Under the pieces are notes generated by a model. The model was not told the origin of the DNA. It worked only from the letters and a program-made list of their open reading frames with translations, and made no database searches. 64,000 nucleotides of DNA, from the NCBI RefSeq assembly GCF_029433445.1, contig NZ_JAQTIC010000007.1, positions 28,360-92,359 on the forward strand, written 5' to 3'. The stretch's first letter is position 1. Each line of letters begins with the position of its first letter. Origin of the DNA: Lactobacillus sp. ESL0701. Lineage in GTDB: Bacteria; Bacillota; Bacilli; Lactobacillales; Lactobacillaceae. A program made the position numbers and the translations under genes. Below, piece after piece: positions 1 to 11,240 of the stretch.

Positions 1-2
1 CA

Positions 3-806
3 ATGTACAAGGCAATGCAGCAGGCAAAAGACAATCATTTAATTATTGCCGAACATGCTCAGGATGATGCTCTTTTTAATCTTGGGGTAATTAATAGTGG
101 TTCAAAAGCAAAAAAATTTAATTTGCGACCAATTACGGAACTAGCGGAAACTACGCAAATCGCGCGTGATCTTTTACTAGCGGCTAAGACTGGTGTGCAT
201 TATCATGTTTGTCATGTTTCAACTAAAATCAGCGTTGACTTAATTAGAATTGCTAAAAAGCGTGGCGTACCTGTCACTTGTGAAGTAGCACCACATCATT
301 TGTTATTAACAGAAAATGATATTGCGCAAAACGATAGTAACTTTAAAATGAATCCGCCGTTAAGGTCAAAGCAGGACCAGCAAGCGTTAATTAGAGGACT
401 GCTTGATGGGACGATTGACATGATTGCCACCGATCATGCCCCACATACCCAGCAAGATAAGGCTGGGAGCTTTAATGAAGCAGCTTTTGGCATTACCGGC
501 AGTGAAACTGCTTTTAGTGAGCTTTATACGCAGCTGGTCAAGAAGGGGCATTGCAGCCTAACGCAATTACTAGCTTGGTTAACAATTAAGCCGGCTAAAG
601 TTTTCAACTTACAACATGCAGGTAGGATTGCAATTGGCGAACCAGCCGATATTGCCATTTTTGACTTACAGACTAAGAAAAAATTACATCAGCAGGACTA
701 CTTTTCAAAAAGTTGTAACACCCCGTTTACCGGTGACACTGTCTACGGTTCAACAATGATGACAATGGTTGCTGGGCGTGTAGTTTATCAAGCAAAGGAG
801 CAATAA
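3..806 (+). CDS. pyrC: dihydroorotase, C-terminal part (cut by window start)
   Basis: Dihydroorotase closes carbamoyl-aspartate to dihydroorotate in de novo pyrimidine synthesis; it is a cytosolic zinc amidohydrolase. The window begins inside the gene, so the N-terminal part with the first HxH metal motif is missing and the first in-window ATG is not the real start. Visible are the Zn-ligand histidines in YHVCHVS and the ATDHAPH motif near residue 142 that carries the catalytic aspartate, followed by the usual GRIAIGEPADIAIFD barrel-closing strand. Its stop overlaps the carA start by one base, and carB follows, so this is the tail of a pyr operon. Family identity is certain from the motifs and the carAB context. 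Confidence 0.95.
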   Translation: MYKAMQQAKDNHLIIAEHAQDDALFNLGVINSGSKAKKFNLRPITELAETTQIARDLLLAAKTGVHYHVCHVSTKISVDLIRIAKKRGVPVTCEVAPHHLLLTENDIAQNDSNFKMNPPLRSKQDQQALIRGLLDGTIDMIATDHAPHTQQDKAGSFNEAAFGITGSETAFSELYTQLVKKGHCSLTQLLAWLTIKPAKVFNLQHAGRIAIGEPADIAIFDLQTKKKLHQQDYFSKSCNTPFTGDTVYGSTMMTMVAGRVVYQAKEQ

Positions 807-1882
807 TGAAGTATCTGATTTTGGAAGACGGCAGTATCTATCAGGGCGAAGGCTTTGGTGCTGCAGGTGAAGCAAAAGGAGAAGTTGTCTTCACAACAGG
901 GATGACGGGTTATCAGGAAGCTATTACGGATCAATCTTATGCTGATCAGATTTTAGTGTTTACTAACCCCTTGATTGGTAATTATGGCATTACACTAGCA
1001 GATTATGAATCGCTTGAACCGGGGATTAAGGGCGTGATCTGTCATCAGGTGGCGCATTATCCTGATAATTGGCGCATGCAGACAACTTTGCCAGACTTTC
1101 TTAAAAAATTAAATATTCCCGGTATTCAAGGAATTGATACGCGTGCTTTAGTTAAAAAATTGCGACTGCACGGCACCATACGCGGTCAGATTGCTAATTC
1201 TGCTCGTAATGCAGCCCAAATTGCTCAAACTTTGCAAAAAGAAAATTTAACTAGGGGCGCAGTTAGCCGAGTTTCAACAACCCGCTCGTATCCGGTACCT
1301 GGCTTTAAACGCAATATTGTAGTCGTTGACTTTGGCATCAAAAATAGTATCTTGCGTGAACTGGCACAACGTGATTGTAACTGTATTGTCGTGCCGTATA
1401 ATATCACAGCCGAGCGCATTCTAAGTTTGCATCCAGACGGTGTATTACTTTCTAATGGTCCCGGTAATCCTGCGGAAATGTCGCGTGCTGCGGCGATGGT
1501 ACGAGAAGTTGAGCAGCAGTTGCCGTTAATGGGGATCTGTATGGGGCATCAAGTTTTTGCTTTGGCGAATGGTGCTGAGACATTCAAAATGAAATTTGGT
1601 CACCGAGGACTTAATCATCCAGTTCGCGAAATCGCGACAGGTAATATTGGTTTTAGTTCACAAAATCATGGGTACGCGGTTAAGGCAGAATCAATTGCGG
1701 CAACTGACTTAATGGTAACTCACGTTGAAGTTAATGACGGTACGATTGAAGGTCTGCGCCATAAGAATTATCCGGCATTTTCGGTGCAGTTTCATCCGGA
1801 TGCAACTCCTGGACCACACGATCAGCAAGGAATTTTTGATTATTTTATGCAGATGATTGATCAACGAAAGGAAGCTAATTAA
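806..1882 (+). CDS. carA: carbamoyl-phosphate synthase small (glutaminase) subunit
   Basis: CarA hydrolyses glutamine and passes ammonia to CarB for carbamoyl phosphate synthesis, feeding pyrimidines here (the neighbour is pyrC). The 358-residue length is normal. The N-terminal CPSase small-chain domain (about 1-130) is followed by a class I glutamine amidotransferase domain. The nucleophile is Cys245 in GICMGHQ and the catalytic histidine is His330 in FSVQFHPD. The residue after HP is Asp rather than the Glu that completes the triad in E. coli CarA, a conservative change. ATG at 806 overlaps the pyrC stop and has AAAGGAG just upstream. It is translationally coupled to pyrC and followed one base after its stop by carB. 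Confidence 0.97.
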   Translation: MKYLILEDGSIYQGEGFGAAGEAKGEVVFTTGMTGYQEAITDQSYADQILVFTNPLIGNYGITLADYESLEPGIKGVICHQVAHYPDNWRMQTTLPDFLKKLNIPGIQGIDTRALVKKLRLHGTIRGQIANSARNAAQIAQTLQKENLTRGAVSRVSTTRSYPVPGFKRNIVVVDFGIKNSILRELAQRDCNCIVVPYNITAERILSLHPDGVLLSNGPGNPAEMSRAAAMVREVEQQLPLMGICMGHQVFALANGAETFKMKFGHRGLNHPVREIATGNIGFSSQNHGYAVKAESIAATDLMVTHVEVNDGTIEGLRHKNYPAFSVQFHPDATPGPHDQQGIFDYFMQMIDQRKEAN

Positions 1883-1883
1883 C

Positions 1884-4800
1884 ATGCCTAAAAGAACAGA
1901 TATTCATAAAATTATGGTTATTGGCTCCGGACCGATAATTATTGGGCAAGCAGCAGAATTTGACTATTCGGGAACGCAGGCATGTTTGGCTTTGCGTGAA
2001 GAAGGCTACGAAGTCGTGCTGGTTAATTCTAATCCAGCAACGATTATGACGGATACTGAAATTGCTGACAAGGTTTATCTTGAACCGTTGACAGTTGATG
2101 CAATTTCGCGAATTATTCGTCAAGAATATCCCGATGCAATTCTGCCGACACTAGGCGGTCAAGTTGGCTTGAACATGGCTTTGTCTTTAGCCAAAAGCGG
2201 CATCTTACAGGAATTAGGGATTGAACTTTTAGGAACAAAACTGGCATCAATTGAGCAGGCAGAAGATCGTGAAGAATTTAAGCAATTATGCCAGCAACTG
2301 GGCGAGCCGGTCCCACCATCCAAAAGTGTTAAAACAGTCGCTGAGGCATTGGCATTTGGAGATGAAATTGGCTATCCAATAATTGTTCGTCCGGCCTTTA
2401 CTATGGGTGGTACAGGCGGCGGAATTTGCAACGACCATGATGAACTTGCACGTATTGCCAAGAACGGTCTGGAATTATCGCCAGTTACTGAATGTTTAGT
2501 AGAAAAGTCAATTGCTGGCTATAAGGAAATTGAATTTGAGGTCATGCGCGATCATGCCGATAATACAATGATTGTTTGCTGCATGGAAAATTTTGATCCT
2601 GTTGGTATTCATACTGGTGATTCGATTGTCTTTTCACCATCACAGACACTGTCAGACAAGGAATATCAATTATTGCGCGATTGTTCATTGCGCTTGATCC
2701 GGGCATTGAAGATTGAGGGTGGCTGTAATGTGCAGCTAGCGCTTGACCCAAAGAGCTTTAATTATGACGTGATTGAGGTTAATCCAAGAGTATCGCGATC
2801 ATCTGCTCTAGCTTCAAAGGCAACAGGTTATCCGATTGCCAAGATGGCTGCGAAAATCGCGATTGGTTTGACTTTGGATGAAATCAAAAATCCGGTAACG
2901 GGGACAACTTTTGCGGAGTTTGAGCCGTCACTTGATTATGTTGTTTGCAAAATTCCCCGCTGGCCGTTCGATAAATTTCCTAAGGCTAACCGTGAGCTCA
3001 GTACCCAGATGAAGGCAACAGGTGAGGTGATGGCGATTGGGCGTACAGCTGAGGAAGCCTTTCAAAAAGCTGTCCGGTCGCTGGAAATTGATCAAAAAGA
3101 CTGCTATTCAGTTGAGGCTCATAGGGCAAGTGATGAATATTTGGAGCAAAAGCTAGTCAAAGCACAAGACGATCGCCTCTTTTATCTTGCCGAAGCCTTT
3201 CGCCGGGGCTATGCGATGACGGATATTCATGAATTGACTAAAATTAATTTTTATTTTTTGGATATCGTGCGCCACATCGTTGATATGGAGAAGACCATTG
3301 GAGCACATCCAGATGATATTACTGTACTTAAGACAGCTAAGAAATATGGCTTTAGCGACCAGACAATTGGTAAGTTATGGCATCAAACACCTGAACGAGT
3401 AAGGCAGATGCGTAAACAGCATGGCATTGTTCCTGTTTATAAAATGGTTGATACCTGTGCGGCAGAATTTGCTTCGCAAACGCCATACTTTTATTCAACT
3501 TATGATTTAGAAAATGAAAGTCAACGTGACCGTAAAAAATCAGTCTTGGTTATTGGCTCTGGTCCAATTAGAATTGGTCAAGGGGTTGAGTTCGATTATG
3601 CAACCGTACATTGTGTTAAGGCGCTGCAAAAGATGGGCTATGAAGCAATTGTTATTAATTCTAATCCAGAAACAGTTTCGACTGACTTTTCAATTTCCGA
3701 TAAATTGTATTTTGAGCCTTTGACACTGGAGGATGTACTTAATGTTTGTGATTTGGAACGACCAGAAGGTGTTATTATTCAGTTTGGCGGGCAGACATCG
3801 ATTAACCTGGCTGCGGGATTAGAGCAACATGGCATTAAAATATTAGGAACAAGTGTTGAAGATTTAAATCGCGCTGAAGACCGTGAATTATTCGATCAGG
3901 CAGTTAAAGAATTGCATTTAAAGCAGCCGCAGGGAATCACGGCGACAACCCACGATGGCGTTATTCGGGCAGCGACAAAACTGGGTTATCCAGTTTTGGT
4001 GCGACCAAGTTATGTCCTTGGTGGTAAAGCAATGGCAATTGTATACAGTCAAGGTGAATTAGAAGATTATTTACAGGACCATGTTGACATTGCTAGCAGT
4101 CACCCGATTTTAGTAGATGATTATTTAGATGGTCGAGAGTGCGACGTTGATGCCATTTGTGATGGCGAGCAGGTGCTGATTCCCGGAATTATGGAACATA
4201 TCGAGCACGCCGGCGTGCATTCAGGAGATTCAATGGCTGTTTATCCGGCGCAAACTTTTTCGAGTGAAATTAAGCAAAAAATTGCCAAACTTACGAAGGA
4301 GTTAGCATTAAAGTTAAATTGCCGCGGAATTATGAACTTGCAGCTAATTGAGCGTAATAATGAAATTTACATCATTGAAGTTAATCCCCGAGCTAGTCGA
4401 ACAGTGCCGTTTTTAAGTAAAATTACTGGTATTGAGATGGCCCAGGTTGCAACGCGAGTGATTATGGGGCAAAGTCTACGCAGTCAAGGTTATGCCGCTG
4501 GTTTGGCACCAGAACCAAAATTGGTTAGTGTAAAAGCACCTGTTTTTTCATTCAGTAAATTAGCTGATGTTGATAGTTATTTGGGACCAGAAATGAAGTC
4601 AACTGGTGAAGTAATGGGAAGTGATGTGAGTTTTCCTAAGGCTCTTTATAAGGCTTTTGCTGGTGCGGGGATGCAGATTCCTGATAGTGGCAATGTATTG
4701 TTAACCATTGAGGATCGTGATAAGGAGGCGATTTTGTCTTTAGTGCAAAAGTTCGCCCAGATTGGCTATCGGATATTTGCAACCAGTGGAACGGCGGTAT

Positions 4801-5066
4801 TTTTGCAAAAGCATAATTTACAAGTAACCTTGCTTAGCAAAATTCATCAGCAGGAAGGTAATAATTTATTAACAGAATTGCGCAGCGGTGAGATTGATCT
4901 GGTAATTAATACAATGGGTCATGACTTAACGAAGAATTCTGATGGGTTTATTATTAGACAGACGGCAATTCAACAGAATGTACCGCTAATTACGAGCTTA
5001 GATACAGCACGCGCATTATTAACGGCACTTACAAATCGGACATGTTTAACAACTAGTTTGAAGTAA
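1884..5066 (+). CDS. carB: carbamoyl-phosphate synthase large subunit
   Basis: CarB makes carbamoyl phosphate from bicarbonate, ammonia and two ATP. The 1060 residues show two homologous ATP-grasp halves, each beginning with a GSGPI(I/R)IGQ(A/G) motif (residues about 13 and about 560), and a C-terminal MGS-like allosteric domain (about 930-1060). I chose ATG 1884 rather than an upstream ATG at 1857, because the upstream one lies within carA and 1884 has AAAGGAAG eight to ten bases before it and gives the conserved [17 protein letters not shown] start. A strong hairpin follows the stop. No uracil attenuator is visible here; pyr regulation would lie upstream of the window. Confidence 0.97.
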   Translation: MPKRTDIHKIMVIGSGPIIIGQAAEFDYSGTQACLALREEGYEVVLVNSNPATIMTDTEIADKVYLEPLTVDAISRIIRQEYPDAILPTLGGQVGLNMALSLAKSGILQELGIELLGTKLASIEQAEDREEFKQLCQQLGEPVPPSKSVKTVAEALAFGDEIGYPIIVRPAFTMGGTGGGICNDHDELARIAKNGLELSPVTECLVEKSIAGYKEIEFEVMRDHADNTMIVCCMENFDPVGIHTGDSIVFSPSQTLSDKEYQLLRDCSLRLIRALKIEGGCNVQLALDPKSFNYDVIEVNPRVSRSSALASKATGYPIAKMAAKIAIGLTLDEIKNPVTGTTFAEFEPSLDYVVCKIPRWPFDKFPKANRELSTQMKATGEVMAIGRTAEEAFQKAVRSLEIDQKDCYSVEAHRASDEYLEQKLVKAQDDRLFYLAEAFRRGYAMTDIHELTKINFYFLDIVRHIVDMEKTIGAHPDDITVLKTAKKYGFSDQTIGKLWHQTPERVRQMRKQHGIVPVYKMVDTCAAEFASQTPYFYSTYDLENESQRDRKKSVLVIGSGPIRIGQGVEFDYATVHCVKALQKMGYEAIVINSNPETVSTDFSISDKLYFEPLTLEDVLNVCDLERPEGVIIQFGGQTSINLAAGLEQHGIKILGTSVEDLNRAEDRELFDQAVKELHLKQPQGITATTHDGVIRAATKLGYPVLVRPSYVLGGKAMAIVYSQGELEDYLQDHVDIASSHPILVDDYLDGRECDVDAICDGEQVLIPGIMEHIEHAGVHSGDSMAVYPAQTFSSEIKQKIAKLTKELALKLNCRGIMNLQLIERNNEIYIIEVNPRASRTVPFLSKITGIEMAQVATRVIMGQSLRSQGYAAGLAPEPKLVSVKAPVFSFSKLADVDSYLGPEMKSTGEVMGSDVSFPKALYKAFAGAGMQIPDSGNVLLTIEDRDKEAILSLVQKFAQIGYRIFATSGTAVFLQKHNLQVTLLSKIHQQEGNNLLTELRSGEIDLVINTMGHDLTKNSDGFIIRQTAIQQNVPLITSLDTARALLTALTNRTCLTTSLK

Positions 5067-5081
5067 AATAGTTTAAAAATC

Positions 5082-5117
5082 AAAAATACAGATGTATTGG
5101 TTTACATCTGTATTTTT
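5082..5117. terminator. bidirectional terminator between carB and pepX
   Basis: A near-perfect inverted repeat (AAAAATACAGATGTA pairing with TTACATCTGTATTTTT) with T-runs on both strands lies between the converging carB and pepX stops. It can end transcription from both sides. Confidence 0.9.
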
Positions 5118-5120
5118 GTA

Positions 5121-7520
5121 TTATTTTTGACTAAATTTAATTGCAGTTTTTGCTAAATCAACTGTATAAGTTACTTCTTCAAGTGGACGCTTAGTCATGC
5201 CTTGGTCAGTCGAATAGATGATCAGGCAAAGCCGCCCGCCAACGGGGATGCGATAATATGTCGGCTGCAATTTAAAGGTTAGGTCATAAAATTGCCCCGA
5301 TTCAATCGCGGTTGGCTTCTTCATGTCGACGTAATTTTGCAGGTTCATGTGTGCCTTAGTAATTAATTTGGCATGAGTCAGCTTGTCCGGCATAAATTCT
5401 TGCAAAGTATCGGTACCAAAATGATAGCCAAGTTCTTGACCACTAGGCATAATGAATTTAGGTGTAGCAGTTAGGCGCTGACGGTCACCTAATTCAACTA
5501 AAGCGACTGAGAGTTGACCTTTGTTCATACTAGAAGAAACATGAACTGTAACTTCAGGACGACCGACAATCGTTACGGGATGAATAAATTCATCTGTTGT
5601 GAAGCGTAAGCTTGATGAAGCCCACGGCTCTTGACCACAGATAAATTGGTTTTGCCATTCACTTTCAGAAATATGGGCTTGCTTAAATTTTTGTCCGCCC
5701 ACATCAACAAATGATAATTGTTTTTTACCATTGCCATCTTTTTGCAATTCACCATCATCAGTTGGGTAATAGATCACTTCTTGACCTAGATCATCGCTCC
5801 AGTCAGCTTCTTGATGCCAAATGTCAGCTTCTAGGTTGTCTTGAATCATGACAGTTGACCACTGCCTGTCAGCACCATTGTCAACTTCGAGCAATTCATG
5901 AACAAACCAAAGGTTCATAAGGTCAGTAAAGTCAATTGAAACCAAATTATTCATGTTGTAATGTGGTCCTTGATGCAGAAATAGGTGCGGCTTAATTGGC
6001 AGCGGCAGCTGTTTTACTTTTTGCCAAATTTTGTAGACATTCTTAGGTTTAACATTCCAGTCGTTCAACCCGTGAACGCTGATCCATGAGCACTTAATAT
6101 TATCTGTATGATGGCGATAGTTGCGTGCTTCCCAAAAGTCTGAATATTGTCCGGTTTTGCGGTCTTCTTTAGTTAAAAGCTGCTCTTGCATGGCATCATA
6201 TTTAGGCTTGATCTTCAAATAGGAACCTGCGTCCCATAAGTTAGACTGACAAGTCTCGGCAAGCAAGTCCATGTCTTCACCTTGGCAGTCTTCGGGGGCA
6301 ATGACCAGACCATGCTCGCGGTAATAATCATACCAAGAGGAGATTGCGGCTTCAGATACCACAGTCTTCAGGCCCTTAACGCCAGTTGTGGCAACAGCGA
6401 TTTGCAAAGTTCCGAGGTAAGAGCGACCAGTCATACCGATATTACCATTACACCATGAAGCCTTAACTTGATAAGTGCGGTTGCGGTCAGTATAGGCAAC
6501 TCGATCGCCGTGCAGCCACTCGATAATTTCTTTGGCACTTTCTGTTTCTTCAGGAGAACCAGTAATTCGTAAGCCATCAGAACCGCGCGTGCCAATGCCG
6601 CCAGCAAAGACACTGGCGAAGCCGCGTGCGAGCATGTATTCGTTTAGTGGGTAAGAGGATTTGCCGACAGCTTCTTCGGTTGCCGCATGATTTTCAGAAC
6701 TAGGCTGCTTAGCTTTCACGCGTGCAGCAGGTTCATATTGCGGATTAGTCCAGTCAGTGGCATCACTCAAGTTCTCATCGACATTGTGATTACGTTTAAC
6801 ATTATCAATAATACCGCCAAAATATGGACTAGCAGTATAGAGTGCTGGTACCTGCATCATTTCGCTTTCCACTGGGCGAAAAATGGTCGTTTGCAATAAG
6901 TCAGATTGACCATCGCCATCAGTATCAAGGTCACTTTCCACATAGACAACCTCGCGAATTACGTTGCTGGTATCAAATATGGGTAAGCTTTTGCCGTTAA
7001 ATAAGATGAATTTACTATCAGGGATACCAAGAAGTTTCTCGTGAAAGTAACCTTTGCCAGCCATGACGTCAATTAAGAGCTGACCATTTTTAGTCCGGGT
7101 ATTTAACAAGCGGTAAAAGGCATGAATTAATTCATCCTGATTATTAAGGCTAGAAACAGCTGGCAGGGCTTGCTTAGTCATGAAGCCCAGTGGGTCAGAC
7201 AGTTGATAGTCATAGTGAACATGATAACCCAAAAGCTGTAGGGCAATATTGTAAAATTGGTCTGGTGTAATGGCTTTTGGATTAGTCGCTAAAAAGTCTG
7301 CTAGGGTTTGGGTATCAGAAACGGCAAATTCGGCTAGCTTGGCTTGTCTAGCAAAATCCGCGGTAGGATTAACTTCTGCAAGTGTGTTCTCAACTAATTC
7401 AGCGAGCAACTCGCTAAAAGTCAGCTCTTGGTAATTTTCTGGTAAAAATTTGATAGTAAGTAATTCTTGTACCTGCGTTTGAAAATCAGTTTCAACATAG
7501 GCATATTGATTGTATTTCAT
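5121..7520 (-). CDS. pepX: Xaa-Pro dipeptidyl-peptidase
   Basis: PepX is a cytosolic serine exopeptidase that removes X-Pro dipeptides from the N-terminus of proline-rich (for example casein) peptides; it belongs to family S15. The 799-residue length fits the lactobacillal enzymes. The nucleophile elbow [10 protein letters not shown] puts the catalytic serine at residue 367, in an alpha/beta-hydrolase core, with a helical PepX N-terminal domain (about 1-150) and a C-terminal jelly-roll domain (about 560-799). The start has AAGGAG at a good distance. It is a single-gene unit, sharing the carB terminator at its end. Identification is firm. Confidence 0.96.
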   Translation of the reverse strand: MKYNQYAYVETDFQTQVQELLTIKFLPENYQELTFSELLAELVENTLAEVNPTADFARQAKLAEFAVSDTQTLADFLATNPKAITPDQFYNIALQLLGYHVHYDYQLSDPLGFMTKQALPAVSSLNNQDELIHAFYRLLNTRTKNGQLLIDVMAGKGYFHEKLLGIPDSKFILFNGKSLPIFDTSNVIREVVYVESDLDTDGDGQSDLLQTTIFRPVESEMMQVPALYTASPYFGGIIDNVKRNHNVDENLSDATDWTNPQYEPAARVKAKQPSSENHAATEEAVGKSSYPLNEYMLARGFASVFAGGIGTRGSDGLRITGSPEETESAKEIIEWLHGDRVAYTDRNRTYQVKASWCNGNIGMTGRSYLGTLQIAVATTGVKGLKTVVSEAAISSWYDYYREHGLVIAPEDCQGEDMDLLAETCQSNLWDAGSYLKIKPKYDAMQEQLLTKEDRKTGQYSDFWEARNYRHHTDNIKCSWISVHGLNDWNVKPKNVYKIWQKVKQLPLPIKPHLFLHQGPHYNMNNLVSIDFTDLMNLWFVHELLEVDNGADRQWSTVMIQDNLEADIWHQEADWSDDLGQEVIYYPTDDGELQKDGNGKKQLSFVDVGGQKFKQAHISESEWQNQFICGQEPWASSSLRFTTDEFIHPVTIVGRPEVTVHVSSSMNKGQLSVALVELGDRQRLTATPKFIMPSGQELGYHFGTDTLQEFMPDKLTHAKLITKAHMNLQNYVDMKKPTAIESGQFYDLTFKLQPTYYRIPVGGRLCLIIYSTDQGMTKRPLEEVTYTVDLAKTAIKFSQK

Positions 7521-7579
7521 ACTGTGCTCCTTTTTTATTTCCTATTATAAAGGTTATTGCAGGCATAGAAAATAGACAA

Positions 7580-7605
7580 AATAAAAACGAGCATTAAGCT
7601 CGCCC
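7580..7605 (-). terminator. terminator of the ArsC/Spx-like gene
   Basis: On the minus strand, CGAGC-TTAAT-GCTCG is followed directly by TTTTTAT, right after the stop at 7606. The stem is short (5 bp) but the position and T-run are typical. Confidence 0.65.
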
Positions 7606-7962
7606 TTATAGCCAAGTATCTTTGTAAACATCTTCATTAAAGCCACAAGTTAATTTGTCGCCATCAACAACTAATGGACGTTTGATTAACTTGCCGTTCT
7701 TGGACATCATCTCAGCTGCTTCATCAATGGTCATACTTGGTAATTGATCCTTTAAATGCAATTTGCGGTAGTCCATGCCGTGGGTGTTGAAGAAGTAGCG
7801 CAAACCGCGGTCTTGGTGGTCAGTCATCCACTTAACTAGGTCTTCTTTTTTAGGTGGCTGTTCTACCAAGTCTTGAAAGTCGACGTCAACATCATGTTCG
7901 TGGAGCCACTTTTCAGCACTGCGCGAGGTTGAGCAACGTTTATAACCATAAAATTTAATCAT
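7606..7962 (-). CDS. ArsC/Spx/MgsR-family thioredoxin-fold protein
   Basis: A 118-residue single-domain protein of the ArsC superfamily. It begins with the beta-alpha unit carrying Cys10 in a CSTS (CxxS) motif, and ends with the conserved KRPLVVDGDKLTCGF segment whose Arg-Pro turn is typical of Spx and ArsC relatives. True Spx has CxxC here and would bind RNA polymerase alpha; the CxxS form resembles the YffB/YusI-like branch, usually annotated arsenate reductase family with no proven arsenate activity. RBS GAAGGTAC precedes the ATG. There is no ars operon nearby, so arsenic resistance is unlikely; a redox or stress role is possible but not shown. Confidence 0.8.
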   Translation of the reverse strand: MIKFYGYKRCSTSRSAEKWLHEHDVDVDFQDLVEQPPKKEDLVKWMTDHQDRGLRYFFNTHGMDYRKLHLKDQLPSMTIDEAAEMMSKNGKLIKRPLVVDGDKLTCGFNEDVYKDTWL

Positions 7963-8061
7963 TTTTGTACCTTCTTTTTATAGTAATTATTATCAATTAT
8001 AACAATTAATTAGATTAAAGGAGAATTTTTAAAATTGAAGGATTCAAGTTTTGTCATTCTT

Positions 8062-8093
8062 TTTACTAAAATCTTATTAATTAATTGTATAAT
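8062..8093 (+). promoter_or_regulatory. predicted promoter of hsdRMS
   Basis: A perfect TATAAT (8088-8093) sits about 50 bases before the hsdR start, with a weak TTTACT-like -35 about 20 bases upstream. It is the only good sigma-A -10 element in the gap before hsdR. Confidence 0.55.
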
Positions 8094-8145
8094 ACATATA
8101 TACTTAAGAAAAATACTACTTTTAAAGTTAAAACAAGGGAATTTT

Positions 8146-11100
8146 ATGACATTTGAGCATAGCGAATTAAAATTTGAAGATGAACTAATTGATTATTTAA
8201 CTAAAATTGGCGGTGATAAGCAATGGACTTATATGTCAGAAATAAAAGCTACTGACCAATTATGGGCGAATTTTAAGCAAATTTTAGAGCAAAATAATCA
8301 GGATAAATTAGATCAACCATTAACAAATAATGAATTTAACCAAGTTAAGGTACAAATCAAGAATTTATCTACACCTTATGAAGCAGGGCAATTTTTATAC
8401 GGAATTAATGGAATTTCCCAGGTTGAAGTAGATTTGGATAATGGCAATCATGTTTTCCTTACTGTTTTTGATCAAAGTCACATTGGTGCAGGTAATACTG
8501 TTTATCAAGTTGCTAATCAAATTTGGCGTGAACCTGTAATAGTAGGCCGCAAAAAACGAAGATTTGATACAACCCTATTAATTAATGGTTTGCCGATTAT
8601 TCAAATTGAAGAAAAAGCTGATGCTCACGATGCCAAAGAAGCACTTAACCAGATGCAACAATATATTTCGGAAAATCAGTACAGTGATATTTTTTCAACA
8701 GTACAGATTTTAGTTGCATTAACGCCGCATGATGCACGTTATATGGCTAATACTACTTTGGATAAGTTTAATACAGACTTTGCTTTTCGTTGGCAAAGAG
8801 AAAAAGACAACCATCCAGTATATGAATGGCGTGAGTTTGCTAGACAAATGCTCTCAATTCCGATGGCCCATGAAATGGCGACTAACTTTATGATTTTAGA
8901 CGGTACAAAAAATCATGAAAATGTTAAAGTAATGCGTCCTTATCAGGTATATGCAACTAAACGAATTTTAGAAAAATTACGGCATCATTCTTTTGGCTTT
9001 GACCCTAAAGAGGTTGGCTATATTTGGCATACAACAGGTTCTGGTAAAACCATTAGTTCATTTAAAGCTGCTTGGTTAGCTGCCAGATTACCTAATGTTG
9101 ATAAAGTTGTTTTTGCGGTTGATCGAAAAGCATTAACTAAACAAACTTTTGAACAGTATTTAGCCTATGATCCAACAGCAGATACTGCTGCTGGTGGGTC
9201 AATTTCTAAAACCAAAAATCATTATGATTTGGGCCGGCAATTACGGTCTAAGAGCAATAATATTATCGTGACTTCAATTCAAAAATTATCTAGTCTTGCA
9301 AGTCATAAGGAGGTTTATGGTTCTGATAAAAATATTGTCTTTATCATGGATGAAGCACATCGTTCTACTGCTGGTGACATGATGCAAAAGATTAAAGCAG
9401 CATTTCCAAAATCAGCATTTGTTGGTTATACAGGAACGCCAAATTTTGATGCTAAAAAAGGTCCAACTACGCAAGAAATATTCGGCGACCCGCTGCATAT
9501 CTACACCATCAAGGACGCAATTTCTGATAAAAATGTTTTAGGCTTTAAAGTTGATTTTGAAACGACTTTATCAGAAGAAGTGATGAAGAACCAATATTTA
9601 CCAAGATACTTTAAATGTAGATACCCTAAATTCTCCTCAGCCCAAATTGAAGAACGAATTACTAATTTAACACCCGATGATATGGACGAGATGGTGGAGC
9701 CAAGTGTTTATGACCGAAATTCTAGGCATGTTGAAAAAGTAGTTGCGGATATTTTGGAAAAGTGGGATAAGCGTTCCAATAAGGGGCAATATAATGCATT
9801 ACTGACTACACATGTTGGACAAGGTTCTTCATCAGAAATGGCAATGATGTATCTTGATGAATTTAATAAGCAGATGGCAACTATGGCTAAACCATTAAAG
9901 GTTGCTGTAACTTTTAGTCAAAGTACAAGTAATGATGATACTCAATTAGTTAATAATACTAGTTTAAGAAGAGCAATGGATAATTATAATTCACTGTTCA
10001 ATACCAACTTTACAGATGATCAAGTAGATGATTATGAACAAGACCTAATGTCTAGGCTCAATCGCAGTGCAGATGATCGAAACTACCTAGATTTAGTAAT
10101 CGTAGTTGATCAATTATTGACGGGTTTTGATGCTCCTGAATTAAATACTCTTTATGTTGACCGAACGCTGAAAGGATCAGCGTTGATTCAAGCTTATTCA
10201 AGAACAAATAGGGTTCATGATATGCAGAAAAAGCCGTTTGGTCGCATTGTTAATTATCGCTGGCCTAAGAATGCTGAAAAACTAATGAAGCAAGCTTTAG
10301 CAACCTATGCTGATAGGCAATCTGCTTTTGTACAAGAAGAATTACCTGAAGTTGCAGCAACATCAATTTTAGCCAAGTCATACGATGAAGAAATTGAGTC
10401 ATTAAAGAAGACAGTAGATGAATTAGCTACATTAACTAATAACTTTGATGATATTCCTCATAGTGAAGTTAAACAAAAGCAAATGTATAACACTCTGAAC
10501 AATTACAGTCACTCAATGGCTAGAATTAAGCAGGACGAAAAGTATGATGAGGAGCATCCAGAAAAATTATTGCAAGAATTAGGAATGTCTGAAGATGATG
10601 AGGCAAAACTAACGGGCGCCTTCACTAGTCAAATAAAGGAATGTGTAGCTAAAAGCCGACATTTAGACGTTAGTGATTTAACCTTAGAAATGGAACACAT
10701 CAAAGATATTGATGTTGACTATGACTACCTCGATGAGTTAATTGCACAATTGGCAAATCAAGTTAATGATGAACAAATGACTGAAGCAGCCAAAACCAAA
10801 CTACAAATTGAAAACTTGAGTGCACAGTTAGATGATGAAAAATATGCTAAAGATGTTCAAATTGTAGCTAATGATCTGATGGCTCATAAAGTGGATATTC
10901 AAAAGTATCCGGTTTTATCAGAAGAAGTAAAACAGTTAATTAAAAATCATACAGAGAAGAACCATCGAACAGAAATTTTAGACTTTAAGAAAAAATGGGG
11001 TTTAGTTGATATTACTGATTCACAAAGAATCAATGAGTTATTGGAAAAACACGTTGTTGGCCAAGATGACTTAGATGTTGAAGGTGGTCTATCTAAGATA

Positions 11101-11229
11101 GTGCAGGAAGGCCAACAGAATTATCAAAATGACGCAGAAGATGCAATGGTTAGAGAGCTTAGTAAAATTAAATATCATACTAAATTACGTCAATCATTTA
11201 AAAAATTTGCAGATCAGTTAAATAAGTAA
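8146..11229 (+). CDS. hsdR: type I restriction enzyme, R (endonuclease/translocase) subunit
   Basis: HsdR is the ATP-driven DNA translocase and nuclease of a type I restriction complex (R2M2S). The 1027 residues show an N-terminal PD-(D/E)xK nuclease (Asp141 in FDTTLLING and QIEEK at 153-157), then an SF2 helicase motor with Walker A TGSGKT near 297, DEAH near 402, the VGYTGTP motif III, and TGFDAPELNTLYVD plus QAYSRTNR motifs V and VI, then a helical C-terminus that binds HsdM. I chose ATG 8146, preceded by AAGGGA, over a longer upstream frame that would run through the promoter. Eleven bases separate it from hsdM. It lies in an accessory island with a recombinase. Confidence 0.95.
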   Translation: MTFEHSELKFEDELIDYLTKIGGDKQWTYMSEIKATDQLWANFKQILEQNNQDKLDQPLTNNEFNQVKVQIKNLSTPYEAGQFLYGINGISQVEVDLDNGNHVFLTVFDQSHIGAGNTVYQVANQIWREPVIVGRKKRRFDTTLLINGLPIIQIEEKADAHDAKEALNQMQQYISENQYSDIFSTVQILVALTPHDARYMANTTLDKFNTDFAFRWQREKDNHPVYEWREFARQMLSIPMAHEMATNFMILDGTKNHENVKVMRPYQVYATKRILEKLRHHSFGFDPKEVGYIWHTTGSGKTISSFKAAWLAARLPNVDKVVFAVDRKALTKQTFEQYLAYDPTADTAAGGSISKTKNHYDLGRQLRSKSNNIIVTSIQKLSSLASHKEVYGSDKNIVFIMDEAHRSTAGDMMQKIKAAFPKSAFVGYTGTPNFDAKKGPTTQEIFGDPLHIYTIKDAISDKNVLGFKVDFETTLSEEVMKNQYLPRYFKCRYPKFSSAQIEERITNLTPDDMDEMVEPSVYDRNSRHVEKVVADILEKWDKRSNKGQYNALLTTHVGQGSSSEMAMMYLDEFNKQMATMAKPLKVAVTFSQSTSNDDTQLVNNTSLRRAMDNYNSLFNTNFTDDQVDDYEQDLMSRLNRSADDRNYLDLVIVVDQLLTGFDAPELNTLYVDRTLKGSALIQAYSRTNRVHDMQKKPFGRIVNYRWPKNAEKLMKQALATYADRQSAFVQEELPEVAATSILAKSYDEEIESLKKTVDELATLTNNFDDIPHSEVKQKQMYNTLNNYSHSMARIKQDEKYDEEHPEKLLQELGMSEDDEAKLTGAFTSQIKECVAKSRHLDVSDLTLEMEHIKDIDVDYDYLDELIAQLANQVNDEQMTEAAKTKLQIENLSAQLDDEKYAKDVQIVANDLMAHKVDIQKYPVLSEEVKQLIKNHTEKNHRTEILDFKKKWGLVDITDSQRINELLEKHVVGQDDLDVEGGLSKIVQEGQQNYQNDAEDAMVRELSKIKYHTKLRQSFKKFADQLNK

Positions 11230-11240
11230 GGGAGAAACTA

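Noticed and set aside
7606..7962. Spx global regulator
   Set aside because: The motif is CxxS, not CxxC, and the chain is shorter than typical Spx.
8035..8145. Upstream extension of hsdR
   Set aside because: It runs through the TATAAT promoter and lacks an RBS; ATG 8146 has AAGGGA upstream.
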